Positions 7,657-17,105 are shown, counted from the stretch's first letter. The stretch is DNA of 64,000 nt from an uncultured Eubacteriales bacterium (GCA_934526185.1 CAKTAA010000001.1:90918-154917); one strand, 5' to 3'. Translations and numbers: made by a program. Notes: generated by a model from the sequence alone, not told the origin.

Positions 7657-9702
7657 ATGAAGCTACATAAAAATATTATATGTAAAATAAAATGGTTAAC
7701 CGCGGCCTTACTTTGCGCGGCGGCAATATCAGCGCTTGCTTCCTGTGCTGTGAGGCTGTCCGGAGACATCAATTCAACGCAGACTGCCGCCGCACCGTAT
7801 AAGCTTGAGTTGCTTGAAGGTTATACGGATCTGTATCAAATCGATGATCTTAAGGCAGAAAGCGATCAAATTTGCATGAACTCCGAGGTTTCTGTCTGTG
7901 GTGAGCTTGTCTTGCTGACGGAGCAATATGACAGCAGCCTGCGGCTTATGCTGTTGGATTTAACGGATGGTAAGCTGATTGCGCAAAAGTCAATCCCGTC
8001 AGATCACGCATATGATATAACCGCTGTTCTCCGAGATGCCTCGACCATATTCAGCTATGACCGGGATACGGGTGACGCGGCGCTGTATGATCTGTCATTT
8101 CAGAAAATTGCGTCGTTTTCGGTTGAAGCGGACACCGCCTCTGACGTTATGCTGAAGGCCGACGGTTCCGGCTGTTACTACCTCGACACCGAATCCGGCA
8201 CTTTATATGATGTAAGCTATGATGATGAAAATAAAGTTTTTACCGAACCGCTGGCCGTTAAATCATTTCATGAGAGCCATATCACCGGCGCTAAGCTCAA
8301 CGGCACCCTCTCAACCAATCACGGGATTGATTATATCATTACACTGTATACAGGTGAAAATTATGACGCCTCTGTATATGCATGGAATGCCCAAACGCAG
8401 AAGCTGTCGGAAATCGGAGAAATTAATAGGGATATCTGGACAGAAGGGAAGAATATCCTCGTCGATCGAGGAGAGGAAATCTGTATTTTTTCTCCGGATA
8501 CCCCCAAAGCTTACCGCTCGATCCCCAAAGAATCGGAGCGGGAGTATCTGGTTCGGGTTGAGGCCGGTCTGATTGCAACTATGGAATATATTACCGGCGC
8601 TGACAATGAAAATTCATACCGCCTGCGGCTTTATGACCAGGAAATGGGAACCATTACAGACACCGTTCTTTTGCAGGGAACAAACAGCGAACAACAATTT
8701 TACATACGCGATATTGCGCTTGTACCGAACGGTCAAGTTGTTCTTGCTGTCAACAGCAACGAAAATACTCTGTATTATTTATGGAGCAGGGACAGCGCGT
8801 CAGGCGACGGCAGCGAAAATCCTTATTCCATTGTCAGCGACGTATTAACTTCGGAAATCAGGCAGTCTGAAGAAATATATAAGCTGGCCTCAAAAATCGA
8901 GGCCGCCTATCAGGTGGGAGTGTTTTACGGCGACGACGTGGTCCGCTATTTTCCCGAATACGTAGTAGTGCCTGAAAACGACAGCGAGATCATTCTGGAA
9001 GCTTTAAAAAAGCTGGAAGAAATCCTCGGAAAATTTCCTGCCGGCTTCCTTGCAGAGCTTTTTGACGGCGTAGAGGCGAACGGATTGGATATCTATCTGT
9101 GCGGCAGCCTTCGGCCCCACACAAGCGAAGTCGGAATTGATACAGCCGCCGCCTTTACGGTGGTTTACGAAGGCCGTCAGATGATTGCTGTAGACCTTGC
9201 CTATTCCAGCATTTTGGAGAGACATCTGTCGCACGAACTCATGCATGCGATTGATAATAAAATCAGTACGCTTGTACAGCAGGAGAAGAGCGGCGGCTTT
9301 GAATTATGGTACGACATGCTGCCGGAAGGGTTTGATTATACCTACCAGTACCGCGACGAAAGCGGCAATACCATAGATACCTTCAACAGTCCGGAATACA
9401 CAAGCTCCGACCCGAACAGCGCAGGTGATAAAAATAATATTTATTTCGTGGACGGTTATTCCAAAACTTATCCGACAGAGGACAGGGCGCGAATCTTTGA
9501 GAGTCTGTTCATCTCAAAAAATTCACTGTCGAGTATGTTTGAGAGCGAGAAGCTGATGACCAAAGCGCAGTATCTCTGTGCTGTAATCAGAGAGAGCTTC
9601 GTCTGTATTGATGACACCACCGACGTATGGTGGGAGCATTTGATCGAGAAAGTCGAGCTTTCCGAATTCTACGAAAAATATTCGGTTGAAGCCGTAGGCT
9701 GA
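7657..9702 (+). CDS. Lipoprotein with beta-propeller-like region and C-terminal HExxH metallopeptidase-like domain
   Basis: 681 residues. The N-terminus is a lipoprotein signal ending in the lipobox LASC (Cys30). Residues about 50-400 form repeated beta stretches resembling a WD40/YVTN propeller (LVLLTEQYDSSLRLMLLDLTDGKLIAQ and similar). The C-terminal part has HELMH at 526-530 within LSHELMHAIDN, a zinc-peptidase signature, and a later Glu-containing helix (EDRARIFESLF) that could supply the third ligand. It would be anchored outside the membrane. Start supported by AAAGG 8 bases upstream. No neighbour in the same operon. The peptidase activity is inferred from the motif only. Confidence 0.65.
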   Translation: MKLHKNIICKIKWLTAALLCAAAISALASCAVRLSGDINSTQTAAAPYKLELLEGYTDLYQIDDLKAESDQICMNSEVSVCGELVLLTEQYDSSLRLMLLDLTDGKLIAQKSIPSDHAYDITAVLRDASTIFSYDRDTGDAALYDLSFQKIASFSVEADTASDVMLKADGSGCYYLDTESGTLYDVSYDDENKVFTEPLAVKSFHESHITGAKLNGTLSTNHGIDYIITLYTGENYDASVYAWNAQTQKLSEIGEINRDIWTEGKNILVDRGEEICIFSPDTPKAYRSIPKESEREYLVRVEAGLIATMEYITGADNENSYRLRLYDQEMGTITDTVLLQGTNSEQQFYIRDIALVPNGQVVLAVNSNENTLYYLWSRDSASGDGSENPYSIVSDVLTSEIRQSEEIYKLASKIEAAYQVGVFYGDDVVRYFPEYVVVPENDSEIILEALKKLEEILGKFPAGFLAELFDGVEANGLDIYLCGSLRPHTSEVGIDTAAAFTVVYEGRQMIAVDLAYSSILERHLSHELMHAIDNKISTLVQQEKSGGFELWYDMLPEGFDYTYQYRDESGNTIDTFNSPEYTSSDPNSAGDKNNIYFVDGYSKTYPTEDRARIFESLFISKNSLSSMFESEKLMTKAQYLCAVIRESFVCIDDTTDVWWEHLIEKVELSEFYEKYSVEAVG

Positions 9703-9723
9703 TACCCAATACAATGCGAAACG

Positions 9724-9769
9724 ATAAGCTCCGTCAGAGTAACCGTATGGTTTCCCTGACGGAGCTTAT
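9724..9769. terminator. Hairpin between convergent genes
   Basis: ATAAGCTCCGTCAG pairs with CTGACGGAGCTTAT (14 base pairs) across an 18-base loop. T-runs are weak on both sides, so it may act in either direction or mainly protect 3' ends. Confidence 0.55.
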
Positions 9770-9834
9770 TTATCTGCTTTGGCCGCAAGCGCTTTTTGCC
9801 TGCCGCGGACAGCAGTCTTTGCCGCCGGCTTTGG

Positions 9835-10197
9835 TCAGATCCTTTTTCGGATTTTTGTACGTACTTCCTGCATTTTTATATCCTTGCAGCGCTCACAGCG
9901 AAATTCCGGCGTTTTTTCATTGATGCGGTGATAATGAAACCATTCGGCAATTCGGTACCCCCGCCCCCGATGGCCGCAGTCCACGCACACAGCGTCGTCT
10001 CGGATTTCCCACAGAGGCTCTGTGACATTTGTTTTGAAAATGAATTTATCAACCCAAAAGAAGATGAGTCCTCCGATCAAGTTGGCGACAACGGTAGCTG
10101 CCAGTGTCGGCAATTCGTCCAGCCATATGAGAACAACAGCGAGAATAGGTGTACTGAGCTGCCAGCGTATCAGATAGAATACATACTTTTTGAACAT
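9835..10197 (-). CDS. Small membrane protein with C-terminal zinc ribbon
   Basis: 120 residues. Two hydrophobic segments (FYLIRWQLSTPILAVVLIWL and LAATVVANLIGGLIFFWVDKFIF) are followed by a cytoplasmic tail with two Cys pairs, CVDC and CERC, that probably bind zinc. AAAGGAG precedes the ATG. This is a familiar but uncharacterised clostridial type. It stands alone between the lipoprotein gene and pckG. Confidence 0.7.
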   Translation of the reverse strand: MFKKYVFYLIRWQLSTPILAVVLIWLDELPTLAATVVANLIGGLIFFWVDKFIFKTNVTEPLWEIRDDAVCVDCGHRGRGYRIAEWFHYHRINEKTPEFRCERCKDIKMQEVRTKIRKRI

Positions 10198-10333
10198 GAA
10201 AAAGCTCCTTTATCCTGTTTTTTTGCTCAATGCTCCGTATTATCGGCGAAAATCAATTTCAGCCGTCCGCAATCCGGCAGACGATCGAAAGTCATCTGCA
10301 TGTCTGTAATCAGCTTTTCATCATAAAACATGC

Positions 10334-10366
10334 CGGCAGCAGACAGGCAAAAGCCTTCTGCTGCCG
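10334..10366 (-). terminator. Probable terminator of pckG
   Basis: CGGCAGCAG pairs with CTGCTGCCG about 60 bases past the pckG stop; on the minus strand it is followed by a short GTTTTATG tract. Confidence 0.5.
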
Positions 10367-10422
10367 ACATCAATAGAACTCAGCCGGTTACAAGCCTTTT
10401 CTTTATGCGGCAGAATTTTTTA

Positions 10423-12201
10423 TTACTGATCCAGCCGCTTTTCCAGCGCTTCCAGCTCCTTATACAGCGTATCCGGGACGCGTTCACCAACCAGAGCATA
10501 GAATTCCCTGATGTTCGCCGCGTCAGCCTTCCACGCCTCTTTGTCGATAGACAACAGATCGCGAACCGTATCCAACGTAATATCAAGGCCGTCCAGTTCA
10601 ATATCCTCCGCCTTGGGCACATAACCGATCGGTGTTTCCACAGCGTCTACTTTACCGTTGCAGCGGTTGAGAATCCACATCAGGACACGCATATTGTCAC
10701 CGAAGCCGGGCCAGATAAAGTGGCCCTCGTCGTCTGTGCGGAACCAGTTGACGTGGAAAATTTTCGGAGGGTTCGGGATCTTTTTACCCATTTCCAGCCA
10801 GTGTGTGAAGTAATCGCCCATGTTGTAGCCGACAAACGGCCGCATTGCCATCGGATCACGGCGGACAACACCCACAGCGCCTGCGGCGGCGGCCGTCGTT
10901 TCGGACGCCATTATGGAACCGACAAAGGTTCCGTGCTGCCAGCCGAAGGATTCGTATACCAGCGGCGCGGTTTTGGCGCGTCTGCCTCCGAAAATGATTG
11001 CGGAAAGCGGCACGCCCTTGGGATTATTGAATTCCGGCGATATGCAGGGACAATTGGCCGCCATTGCGGTAAAGCGGGAGTTTGGATGCGCGCCGTATGT
11101 GCTCTTGTCCTTTTTGTCAAACTTGGAAGCGTCCCACGGATTTCCTTTCCAGTCAATTGCATTCTTCGGCGGATTGTTGTCCAGACCTTCCCACCAAACG
11201 GTGTTGTTGTCGAGATCATGCACAACATTTGTAAAAATTGTGTTCTTTCGCGTAGTTGCAAGCGCGTTCGGGTTTGAGCTCTCGTTTGTACCGGGCGCAA
11301 CGCCGAAGAAGCCGTTCTCCGGATTGGCCGCCCACAGTCTTCCGTCCTCGCCGATACGGATCCATGCGATATCGTCGCCAACGCACCAGACTTTGTATCC
11401 CTTTTTCTTGTACAGCTCCGGCGGAATCAGCATAGCAAGATTCGTCTTGCCGCACGCGGACGGAAAAGCTGCGGAAATGTACTGGATGTTTCCGTCGGGA
11501 TCCTCAATGCCGAGAATCAGCATGTGCTCAGCCATCCAGCCCTCTTTTTTGCCGAGATAGGAGGCAATGCGGAGCGCGAAGCACTTCTTGCCCAGCAGAA
11601 CGTTTCCGCCGTAGCCGGAATTGACGGACCAGATTGTGTTGTCCTCCGGAAAGTGGCAGATATAGCGGTTGTTTTCGTCAATCTGTGCCTTAGAGTGCAG
11701 GCCTTTTACAAAATCCGCATTGTCGCCGAGTGCGTCGATAACGTCTTTGCCTACACGAGTCATAATAGCCATGTTCAGAACAACATAGATCGAGTCTGTC
11801 AGCTCAATGCCGATTTTGGCGAACTCCGATCCCACAACACCCATGGAATAGGGAATGACATACATGGTTCTCCCCTTCATGGAGCCGGTGAACAGCTTGG
11901 AAAGCTTTTCATAGCATTCCGAGGGCGCCATCCAGTGATTGATATTTCCCGCATCCTCTTTCTTTGTTGTACAGATAAATGTTCGATCCTCCACACGTGC
12001 AACGTCATTTACCGCTGTTCTGTGAAGATAGCAGCCGGGAAGCAGCTCCTGGTTCAGTTTTTCTATTTCTCCGGTGGTGCAGGCTTCTGCTCTGAGCGCC
12101 TCCAGCTGAGCTTCGCTGCCGTCGATCCAGACGATACGGTCCGGCTGCGTCATTTTTGCCATTTCGTCAATCCAGCTTAGTACTTGCTTGTTATTTGTCA
12201 T
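10423..12201 (-). CDS. pckG: Phosphoenolpyruvate carboxykinase (GTP)
   Basis: 592 residues, normal for the GTP-dependent family. It interconverts oxaloacetate and PEP with GTP/GDP. Visible signatures are the substrate region (RTMYVIPYSMGVVGSEFAKIGIELTDS), the kinase-1 loop FPSACGKTNLAML with the family's reactive Cys, the kinase-2 region GDDIAWI, and NPENGFFGVAPGTN. In fermentative clostridia it often runs towards oxaloacetate, fixing CO2, or in gluconeogenesis. AAAGGA precedes the ATG. It is monocistronic with a near-consensus promoter at 12380-12408. Confidence 0.97.
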   Translation of the reverse strand: MTNNKQVLSWIDEMAKMTQPDRIVWIDGSEAQLEALRAEACTTGEIEKLNQELLPGCYLHRTAVNDVARVEDRTFICTTKKEDAGNINHWMAPSECYEKLSKLFTGSMKGRTMYVIPYSMGVVGSEFAKIGIELTDSIYVVLNMAIMTRVGKDVIDALGDNADFVKGLHSKAQIDENNRYICHFPEDNTIWSVNSGYGGNVLLGKKCFALRIASYLGKKEGWMAEHMLILGIEDPDGNIQYISAAFPSACGKTNLAMLIPPELYKKKGYKVWCVGDDIAWIRIGEDGRLWAANPENGFFGVAPGTNESSNPNALATTRKNTIFTNVVHDLDNNTVWWEGLDNNPPKNAIDWKGNPWDASKFDKKDKSTYGAHPNSRFTAMAANCPCISPEFNNPKGVPLSAIIFGGRRAKTAPLVYESFGWQHGTFVGSIMASETTAAAAGAVGVVRRDPMAMRPFVGYNMGDYFTHWLEMGKKIPNPPKIFHVNWFRTDDEGHFIWPGFGDNMRVLMWILNRCNGKVDAVETPIGYVPKAEDIELDGLDITLDTVRDLLSIDKEAWKADAANIREFYALVGERVPDTLYKELEALEKRLDQ

Positions 12202-12505
12202 AGCAATTCCATCCTTTCCAGAAGTCCGGAAGCCTTTTTCTTACATGCTGGGTTTTGGCGCTGCATAGAAAGTCAAGGCTCAATATGAAAAAACATTTTT
12301 CCAATCCGGCTCTCCTTTACCGCATCATGATTTCATTTTCATTACATCCGGTACTGATATTTATATATATCTAACCTCTATTATACCGCTTCAGAATCAT
12401 TTTTGCAAGTGGTTTGAAACGAAATTTCAATTATTTAACAATATATACATATATAAACCAAAAATGCAAGTCATTGTCAAGAGGACTGCATTTTTGCCAG
12501 AATAA
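12202..12505. other. AT-rich upstream region of pckG
   Basis: It holds the pckG promoter (12380-12408) and a roughly 180-base untranslated leader without an obvious strong hairpin. No gene was found. Confidence 0.5.
12380..12408 (-). promoter_or_regulatory. Promoter of pckG
   Basis: Minus strand TTGCAA, 17 bases, TATAAT. Confidence 0.6.
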
Positions 12506-12703
12506 TCATGCAAAGAGCAGGCATCCCATCTGACGGTAGTGTTCAATAATCTCATCACACTGCTCGATGCTGATTTTAAATTCTTTCGCAATGCATTCCT
12601 TGCACATAAAAGCTGTTGCGCCGCGGTTCACCAGCTTTTTATGCAAACCGATCTCGTCGCGCGACAAGCCTGCGCCGCATCGGGTACAGAACTCTTCGGA
12701 CAT
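12506..12703 (-). CDS. Small zinc-ribbon protein
   Basis: 65 residues with two Cys pairs (CTRC and CKEC) separated by a helix (LHKKLVNRGA), then a helical tail ending in GCLLF. It probably binds one zinc ion. AAAGGAGG lies 7 bases before the ATG. Small proteins of this layout recur in clostridia with no known role. Confidence 0.7.
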   Translation of the reverse strand: MSEEFCTRCGAGLSRDEIGLHKKLVNRGATAFMCKECIAKEFKISIEQCDEIIEHYRQMGCLLFA

Positions 12704-12794
12704 CTGCGTGCCCTCCTTTGGGATAGATACTATTATTGCCGTTAAAAAATCCGTTTTTGTGTTTTCAGTATCATTATGAAAACAAATACAGAAA

Positions 12795-12833
12795 ACGTCC
12801 CCCGCCGTCTATTTCTGACCGGACGGGGAACGT
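12795..12833 (-). terminator. Terminator after the GH27 pair
   Basis: On the minus strand ACGTTCCCCG pairs with CGGGGGACGT (one G-U) and is followed by TTTTCTGTATTTGTTTTC. It lies 90 bases past the stop of the downstream alpha-galactosidase. Confidence 0.75.
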
Positions 12834-12922
12834 CTTATTTGTATACAGGCATGAAGTGTTGTCCGCAAATCACAAAGCTTTGGTTGCCCGCCGTTTCGCG
12901 GTGTGTTGGAGTCTGAATTTTT

Positions 12923-14065
12923 TCAGATCTTCACGAACCTTGCGCGGTACAGCACGCAGTCATGCGGCTGCGTATCCTCCGGCATCTCGAAATAATCCGA
13001 GATCGGCCCGATTTCCTCTCCTGTAAACAAATTGGTTAACTTGAGGCCGTAGCCGCAGTTCGGATCGATTCCGAAATCATCCATCAAAAAAACCGGCTTG
13101 CGCGTCCCGCTGTCCCCGAAGTTAAACAGGCCGATAATTGACTCGTTGTTGGAGAGGTGACGCATGAAAGCTTTGTAATCGCTGTTCCACGGGTTGGCAT
13201 TGAGAGTAATAATTCCTCTAGCCTCCGGATCCTGATTGATGCGGATGAGCTCTTTGTTGGTTACAAGCTCTAATGTTTCATCATTCATGCTGCGGATATC
13301 GCAACCCAGCATCAGAGGCGTGCCAAAAAGACACCATAACGCAAACTGTGATTTGTATTCCACAGAGGAGCAGCCGCCCGCAGCAACATTTCCTTTGCCA
13401 TACATGCCGACCGTCAGCATGTCCATGTCATTGAAGCAGTACGGACCGGAGTGGCAGAACAGATCCTTCTGGCTCATGGCGATATCTGTAAACGATTTGA
13501 AATTGTCGCAGATGTCGCCGGTAGAACGGTACATATGGGCGCCGTAGGCGCGCGCCCACTTCCAGACATCATCACTTCCCCAGTTACACATGGAAAACAG
13601 GATTTCTCTGCCGGTCGCCTTGAGCGCTATGCCCATCTTGCGGTACAGCATTGGACCGTTTGAATAATAGGACCTACAGCAGAAATCATATTTCAGAAAA
13701 TCCACGCCGATTTCTGCAAATGTTTCCGCATCCAGAAATTCATGCTTATAGCTTCCCGGATATCCGGCACAGGTGCGCATCCCTGCACAGGTATACATGC
13801 CGAATTTCAGGCCCTTGCTGTGGACATAATCCGCAACGGCCTTCATACCGTCGGGAAATTTTTTGCGATCCGCGACGATTTTTTTAGTTTGCGGGTCGCG
13901 TTCTCTCTCCGACCAGCAGTCGTCGATGACGAGGTATTCATATCCCGCGTCGAGCAGGCCCTGTTCGACCATGGCATCCGCCGTCTCGCGAATCACCCGA
14001 TCATTTATATCAGGACCGAAAGTATTCCATGTATTAAAGCCCATAGGCGGTGTTTTGGCTATCAT
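12923..14065 (-). CDS. Glycoside hydrolase family 27, alpha-galactosidase (second of tandem pair)
   Basis: 380 residues of the GH27 (alpha/beta)8 type with a short C-terminal beta domain. It should release terminal alpha-linked galactose (raffinose-type sugars, galactomannan fragments) with retention. The start PPMGFNTWNTF and IDDCW (47-51) are family signatures; the nucleophile is Asp127 in LKYDFC and the acid/base Asp184 in RSTGDI. There is no signal peptide, so the enzyme is cytoplasmic and needs imported sugars, yet no transporter is adjacent. AAAGGA precedes the ATG. It is a close paralogue of the upstream gene and follows it by 168 bases with no terminator, so they are probably co-transcribed. 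Confidence 0.93.
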   Translation of the reverse strand: MIAKTPPMGFNTWNTFGPDINDRVIRETADAMVEQGLLDAGYEYLVIDDCWSERERDPQTKKIVADRKKFPDGMKAVADYVHSKGLKFGMYTCAGMRTCAGYPGSYKHEFLDAETFAEIGVDFLKYDFCCRSYYSNGPMLYRKMGIALKATGREILFSMCNWGSDDVWKWARAYGAHMYRSTGDICDNFKSFTDIAMSQKDLFCHSGPYCFNDMDMLTVGMYGKGNVAAGGCSSVEYKSQFALWCLFGTPLMLGCDIRSMNDETLELVTNKELIRINQDPEARGIITLNANPWNSDYKAFMRHLSNNESIIGLFNFGDSGTRKPVFLMDDFGIDPNCGYGLKLTNLFTGEEIGPISDYFEMPEDTQPHDCVLYRARFVKI

Positions 14066-14118
14066 TGTATTATGTAATCCTTTCTTCGGATTTCCGTTTC
14101 TGAAGGAACCTCCTGCTC

Positions 14119-14170
14119 AGAGATCATCCGGACAGCGGACGCCCCGCTTACCGGTTTTCCACGGGGCGGT
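14119..14170 (-). other. Intercistronic hairpin between the two GH27 genes
   Basis: CGCCCCG and CGGGGCG pair across about 17 bases. No T-run follows on either strand, so it is more likely an mRNA-processing or stability element than a terminator. Confidence 0.35.
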
Positions 14171-14233
14171 AAGTATCCCCTGACGCGTTCCAGGCAGATT
14201 TTCCGGTCCTTCTGAGTCCATCCTGTAACGGTT

Positions 14234-15361
14234 TTACATTTTCACAAATTTCACGCGATACATTTCACAGTCGTGCGGTGCAATCTCTTTGCCCTCGTAG
14301 TAATCCTTGTACGGGCCGAATTCTTCTCCTGTAAAGATATCCTTCAGAATGATGCCGTAACCGCAGCGGGCGTCCAGACCAAGCTCGTCTGCGAGGGAAA
14401 TCATCGTTCTTCCCGCTGAGTCTCCAAAGTTGAAAATACCGAGCACCGCCTCATTGTTGGACAAATGGCGGAAATAAACATTGAGATGCCAAACATTCAG
14501 CGGTATGACGCCTCTGCACTCCGGATCCTGATTGATTTTAATCAGTTCCTTGTTGGTGACGAGCTTTTTGGTTGCCTCCGTCATGCTGCGGACATCGCCG
14601 CCCAGCATCAAAGGCGTTCCGAACAGACACCAAAGGGCGAATTCCGTTTTATATTCCGTATCGTTGCAGCCGCCGGCGGCTACGTTGCCCTTGCCATACA
14701 TCCCGACCGTCAGCATGTCCATATCGTTGAAGCAGAACGGGCCGGAATAGCAGAATTCCTTTTCCTGACTTCGCGCGATATTGACAAAAGACTGGAAATT
14801 ATCCGCAATATCACCAGTCGAGCGGTACATGTGAGCGCCGTAAGCCCGCGCCCATTTGCCCACCTCGTCGCTGCCCCAGTTGCAGGCGGAGTAGAGAATA
14901 TCGCGGCCGGTAGCGCGCAGCGCGTTCCCCATTTTGCGGTACAGCATCGGGCCGTTTGCAAGCGGCGTTTTATAGCAGAAGTCGTATTTCAGAAAATCCA
15001 CGCCGATATCGGCAAACGTCTGTGCATCGAGAAATTCGTGATCATAGCTGCCCGGATAGTTTGCGCAGGTACGCACGCCGGCGCAGGAATACATACCGAA
15101 CTTCAATCCCTTGCTGTGAACATAATCCGCAACGGCCTTCATGCCGTCCGGAAATTTGTTGTGATCTGCCACAATTTTATCGGTAATAGGATCGCGGTCG
15201 TGCTCGGACCAGCAGTCGTCAATGACGAGATACTCATATCCCGCGTCAAGCAGGCCCTGCTCGACCATAGCGTCCGCCGTTTCGCGAACCATTTTGTCGT
15301 TGATGTTGGCCCCAAAGGTATTCCATGTGTTAAAGCCCATAGGTGGTGTTTGTGCTGTCAT
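14234..15361 (-). CDS. Glycoside hydrolase family 27, alpha-galactosidase (first of tandem pair)
   Basis: 375 residues, collinear with the 12923-14065 gene through most of its length. Nucleophile Asp127 (LKYDFC) and acid/base Asp184 (RSTGDI) are both present, so it should be active. It differs from its partner mainly after the nucleophile (YKTPLANG versus CRSYYSNG) and in the C-terminal beta domain, which may tune substrate choice. No signal peptide. The ribosome site is weak (ATGAGGCG). It is the promoter-proximal gene, with TTGCAT-17-TATACT about 60 bases upstream. Confidence 0.93.
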   Translation of the reverse strand: MTAQTPPMGFNTWNTFGANINDKMVRETADAMVEQGLLDAGYEYLVIDDCWSEHDRDPITDKIVADHNKFPDGMKAVADYVHSKGLKFGMYSCAGVRTCANYPGSYDHEFLDAQTFADIGVDFLKYDFCYKTPLANGPMLYRKMGNALRATGRDILYSACNWGSDEVGKWARAYGAHMYRSTGDIADNFQSFVNIARSQEKEFCYSGPFCFNDMDMLTVGMYGKGNVAAGGCNDTEYKTEFALWCLFGTPLMLGGDVRSMTEATKKLVTNKELIKINQDPECRGVIPLNVWHLNVYFRHLSNNEAVLGIFNFGDSAGRTMISLADELGLDARCGYGIILKDIFTGEEFGPYKDYYEGKEIAPHDCEMYRVKFVKM

Positions 15362-15420
15362 ACATTCGCCTCATTTCTTTTATTATTCCATCGGCCATGC
15401 CGACGGGAAAATGCGTGTAC

Positions 15421-15449
15421 AGTATATCATCAAGTTCCGGAAAATGCAA
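15421..15449 (-). promoter_or_regulatory. Promoter of the GH27 pair
   Basis: Minus strand TTGCAT, 17 bases, TATACT. Confidence 0.55.
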
Positions 15450-15738
15450 GTATATTTTTAAATATCACGGCAACTTTTTTCGGTTTCCGGTATCTGTTTA
15501 AATTTATGCCTTTTCAGAGATACCGCAGCGACGGCAGACGTCTGTTATCTAAAAATGACCGTTGCTGTGTCCGGTGAGAATAACTGCCTATTGACAATTT
15601 AACCGGGGAAATGGTTCCTGCGTTCCATTAGCCGAAACAACGCCGCGCATGTACAGTTCGCTCCTTGAGCGTTTTCATTCAAGCTCTGACTGTCGGCAGT
15701 GCCTTTATCTTTTTTCTATAGGTTTAATCTTATAGAAA

Positions 15739-15771
15739 ATCCTGCCGAAAACCCAAAAGCTTCGGCAGGAT
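15739..15771 (-). terminator. Terminator of trxA
   Basis: ATCCTGCCGAA pairs with TTCGGCAGGAT (11 base pairs); on the minus strand it is followed by TTTCTATAAG. Confidence 0.75.
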
Positions 15772-15807
15772 GCCCGGTATGTTTCTTGCACATGTGCAAT
15801 GTTCAGT

Positions 15808-16119
15808 TCACGCGTCCAAAAGGCTTTCCAATGCTTTCTTAGGCTGAAAGCCGACCGATTTTGTCACCAGCTCGCCTGCCTTGAAAACCAGGAGCGTAGG
15901 AACACTCATGATGCCGAACTGCTCTGCCAGTTCTGTGCATTCGTCGATATTTACCTTACCCACCGTAATTTCGGGATGCTCCTCCGCTAACTGCTCCACA
16001 ACAGGAGACAGCATTCTGCAGGGGCCGCACCATTCCGCCCAAAAATCTACCAGAACGGTGTTTTCTGACTCCGTCACGGTTTTCTGAAAATTGTTTTGAT
16101 TCAGTGTTATAACAGCCAT
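15808..16119 (-). CDS. trxA: Thioredoxin
   Basis: 103 residues, the full length of a single thioredoxin domain. The redox motif WCGPC is at 30-34, and the cis-Pro sits in SVPTLLVF. It reduces disulfides of cytoplasmic proteins with electrons from thioredoxin reductase, which is not in this window. AGGAGG lies 6 bases before the ATG. Single-gene unit with its own terminator. Confidence 0.97.
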   Translation of the reverse strand: MAVITLNQNNFQKTVTESENTVLVDFWAEWCGPCRMLSPVVEQLAEEHPEITVGKVNIDECTELAEQFGIMSVPTLLVFKAGELVTKSVGFQPKKALESLLDA

Positions 16120-16364
16120 TTTTTCCTCCTATATTTCTGCATTTTACTGTGTTGAAAACACTCTATATACTTGATGCTTTATTTTTTGACTGCGCTTCAT
16201 AAGGGACGCAAGCTGCCGAATTTCAGCACGGCATTTGTTTAAGCCTGCCCCTATATTCAGTGTTTTTTACTTTCTGAACTCCCCTTAAAGCTTTCTCTCA
16301 TTATGCCCATTATGATATGAAATTACTTACTTCCGCATAAAATTATAGTAGCTAAAAATATTTG

Positions 16365-17105
16365 TCAGTCCTTATCCTTATTCAAAAGCAGCCTCAGGTG
16401 TTCTCTGATTTTACCGGATGCCTCCTTGTATTTGGTGGAGGTAAAGCGCGGAAAATCGGTAAACAAATGCTTCTCAAACCGGGAAAGACGTTCGATCACT
16501 GCCTGACACGCGCCGTTCAGCTTTTTATAGCCCGTCGTTTTTTCAGGCTGGATATTGGCCAAAAAGCGCTGGATATCCCTCAGCTTTTTATTGAAAGTCG
16601 AAAGCTTTGCGACGGAAAAAATCAAATCGGCGAGGAATACGGCGGCATACAGAACCGAAATCCATATTCTGACAGACGCGTCGATTCCGACCGTTGCTTC
16701 TCGGCAGACCGGATGCAGAAATTTGACCAGGACTACGGCGAACAGTCCAAATACCCCTGCGCCCAGCAGACATATGCGGCCGTGGAGATTAAACCTCATA
16801 TGGCTGTAATCCCACCAGCGAGCATGAAAGAGCGCCTCCAAGAGCCATGAGGTGATATACTCCAGTACGCAGGCCGCGGCAGCACCTGCGGCGAACAAAA
16901 GAAGGGAATTTTCAATACGGCCGAGGAGCAGGATATCAAGCAGGGCGCCAAAGCCGTATATCGGGCAGTACGGTCCGCAGAGAAATCCCCGTTTGACAAG
17001 CTTTCGCTGATTGATTGAGCAGATAATCGTTTCATATATCCAGCCGACCGCACTGTATGCGGCAAACAACAAAATCCCGTCAAACCATGCCATAACGGCC
17101 CCCAT
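16365..17105 (-). CDS. Multi-pass membrane protein, putative ABC-transporter permease family (CmpB-like)
   Basis: 246 residues from the Met at 17105 (MGAVMAWFDG); a start at 17093 (MAWFDG) is equally possible. The conserved face is GWIYETIICSINQRKLVKRGFLCGPYCPIYGFG, then LEYITSWLLEALFHARWWDYSHMRFNLHGRICL, which defines the family often named putative ABC transporter permease although no ATPase partner is known. About six membrane segments are followed by a basic cytoplasmic tail. The open frame extends upstream to 17255, but that part overlaps the HD gene and lacks family similarity. Its start lies inside the HD gene's end, implying translational coupling. Confidence 0.8.
   Translation of the reverse strand: MGAVMAWFDGILLFAAYSAVGWIYETIICSINQRKLVKRGFLCGPYCPIYGFGALLDILLLGRIENSLLLFAAGAAAACVLEYITSWLLEALFHARWWDYSHMRFNLHGRICLLGAGVFGLFAVVLVKFLHPVCREATVGIDASVRIWISVLYAAVFLADLIFSVAKLSTFNKKLRDIQRFLANIQPEKTTGYKKLNGACQAVIERLSRFEKHLFTDFPRFTSTKYKEASGKIREHLRLLLNKDKD

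Larger units (their letters stand above)
15362..15807. other. Intergenic stretch upstream of the GH27 genes
   Basis: It holds the GH27 promoter (15421-15449) and the trxA terminator (15739-15771). Between about 15460 and 15730 I see no gene and no clear structure. Confidence 0.5.

Noticed and set aside
10330..11277. 315-codon plus-strand frame opposite pckG
   Set aside because: Antisense to PEPCK; typical shadow frame in biased coding sequence.
14465..15577. 370-codon plus-strand open frame opposite the first GH27 gene
   Set aside because: It is an antisense shadow: the minus strand codes for a complete, catal. intact GH27 enzyme, and the plus frame has no ribosome site or family pattern.
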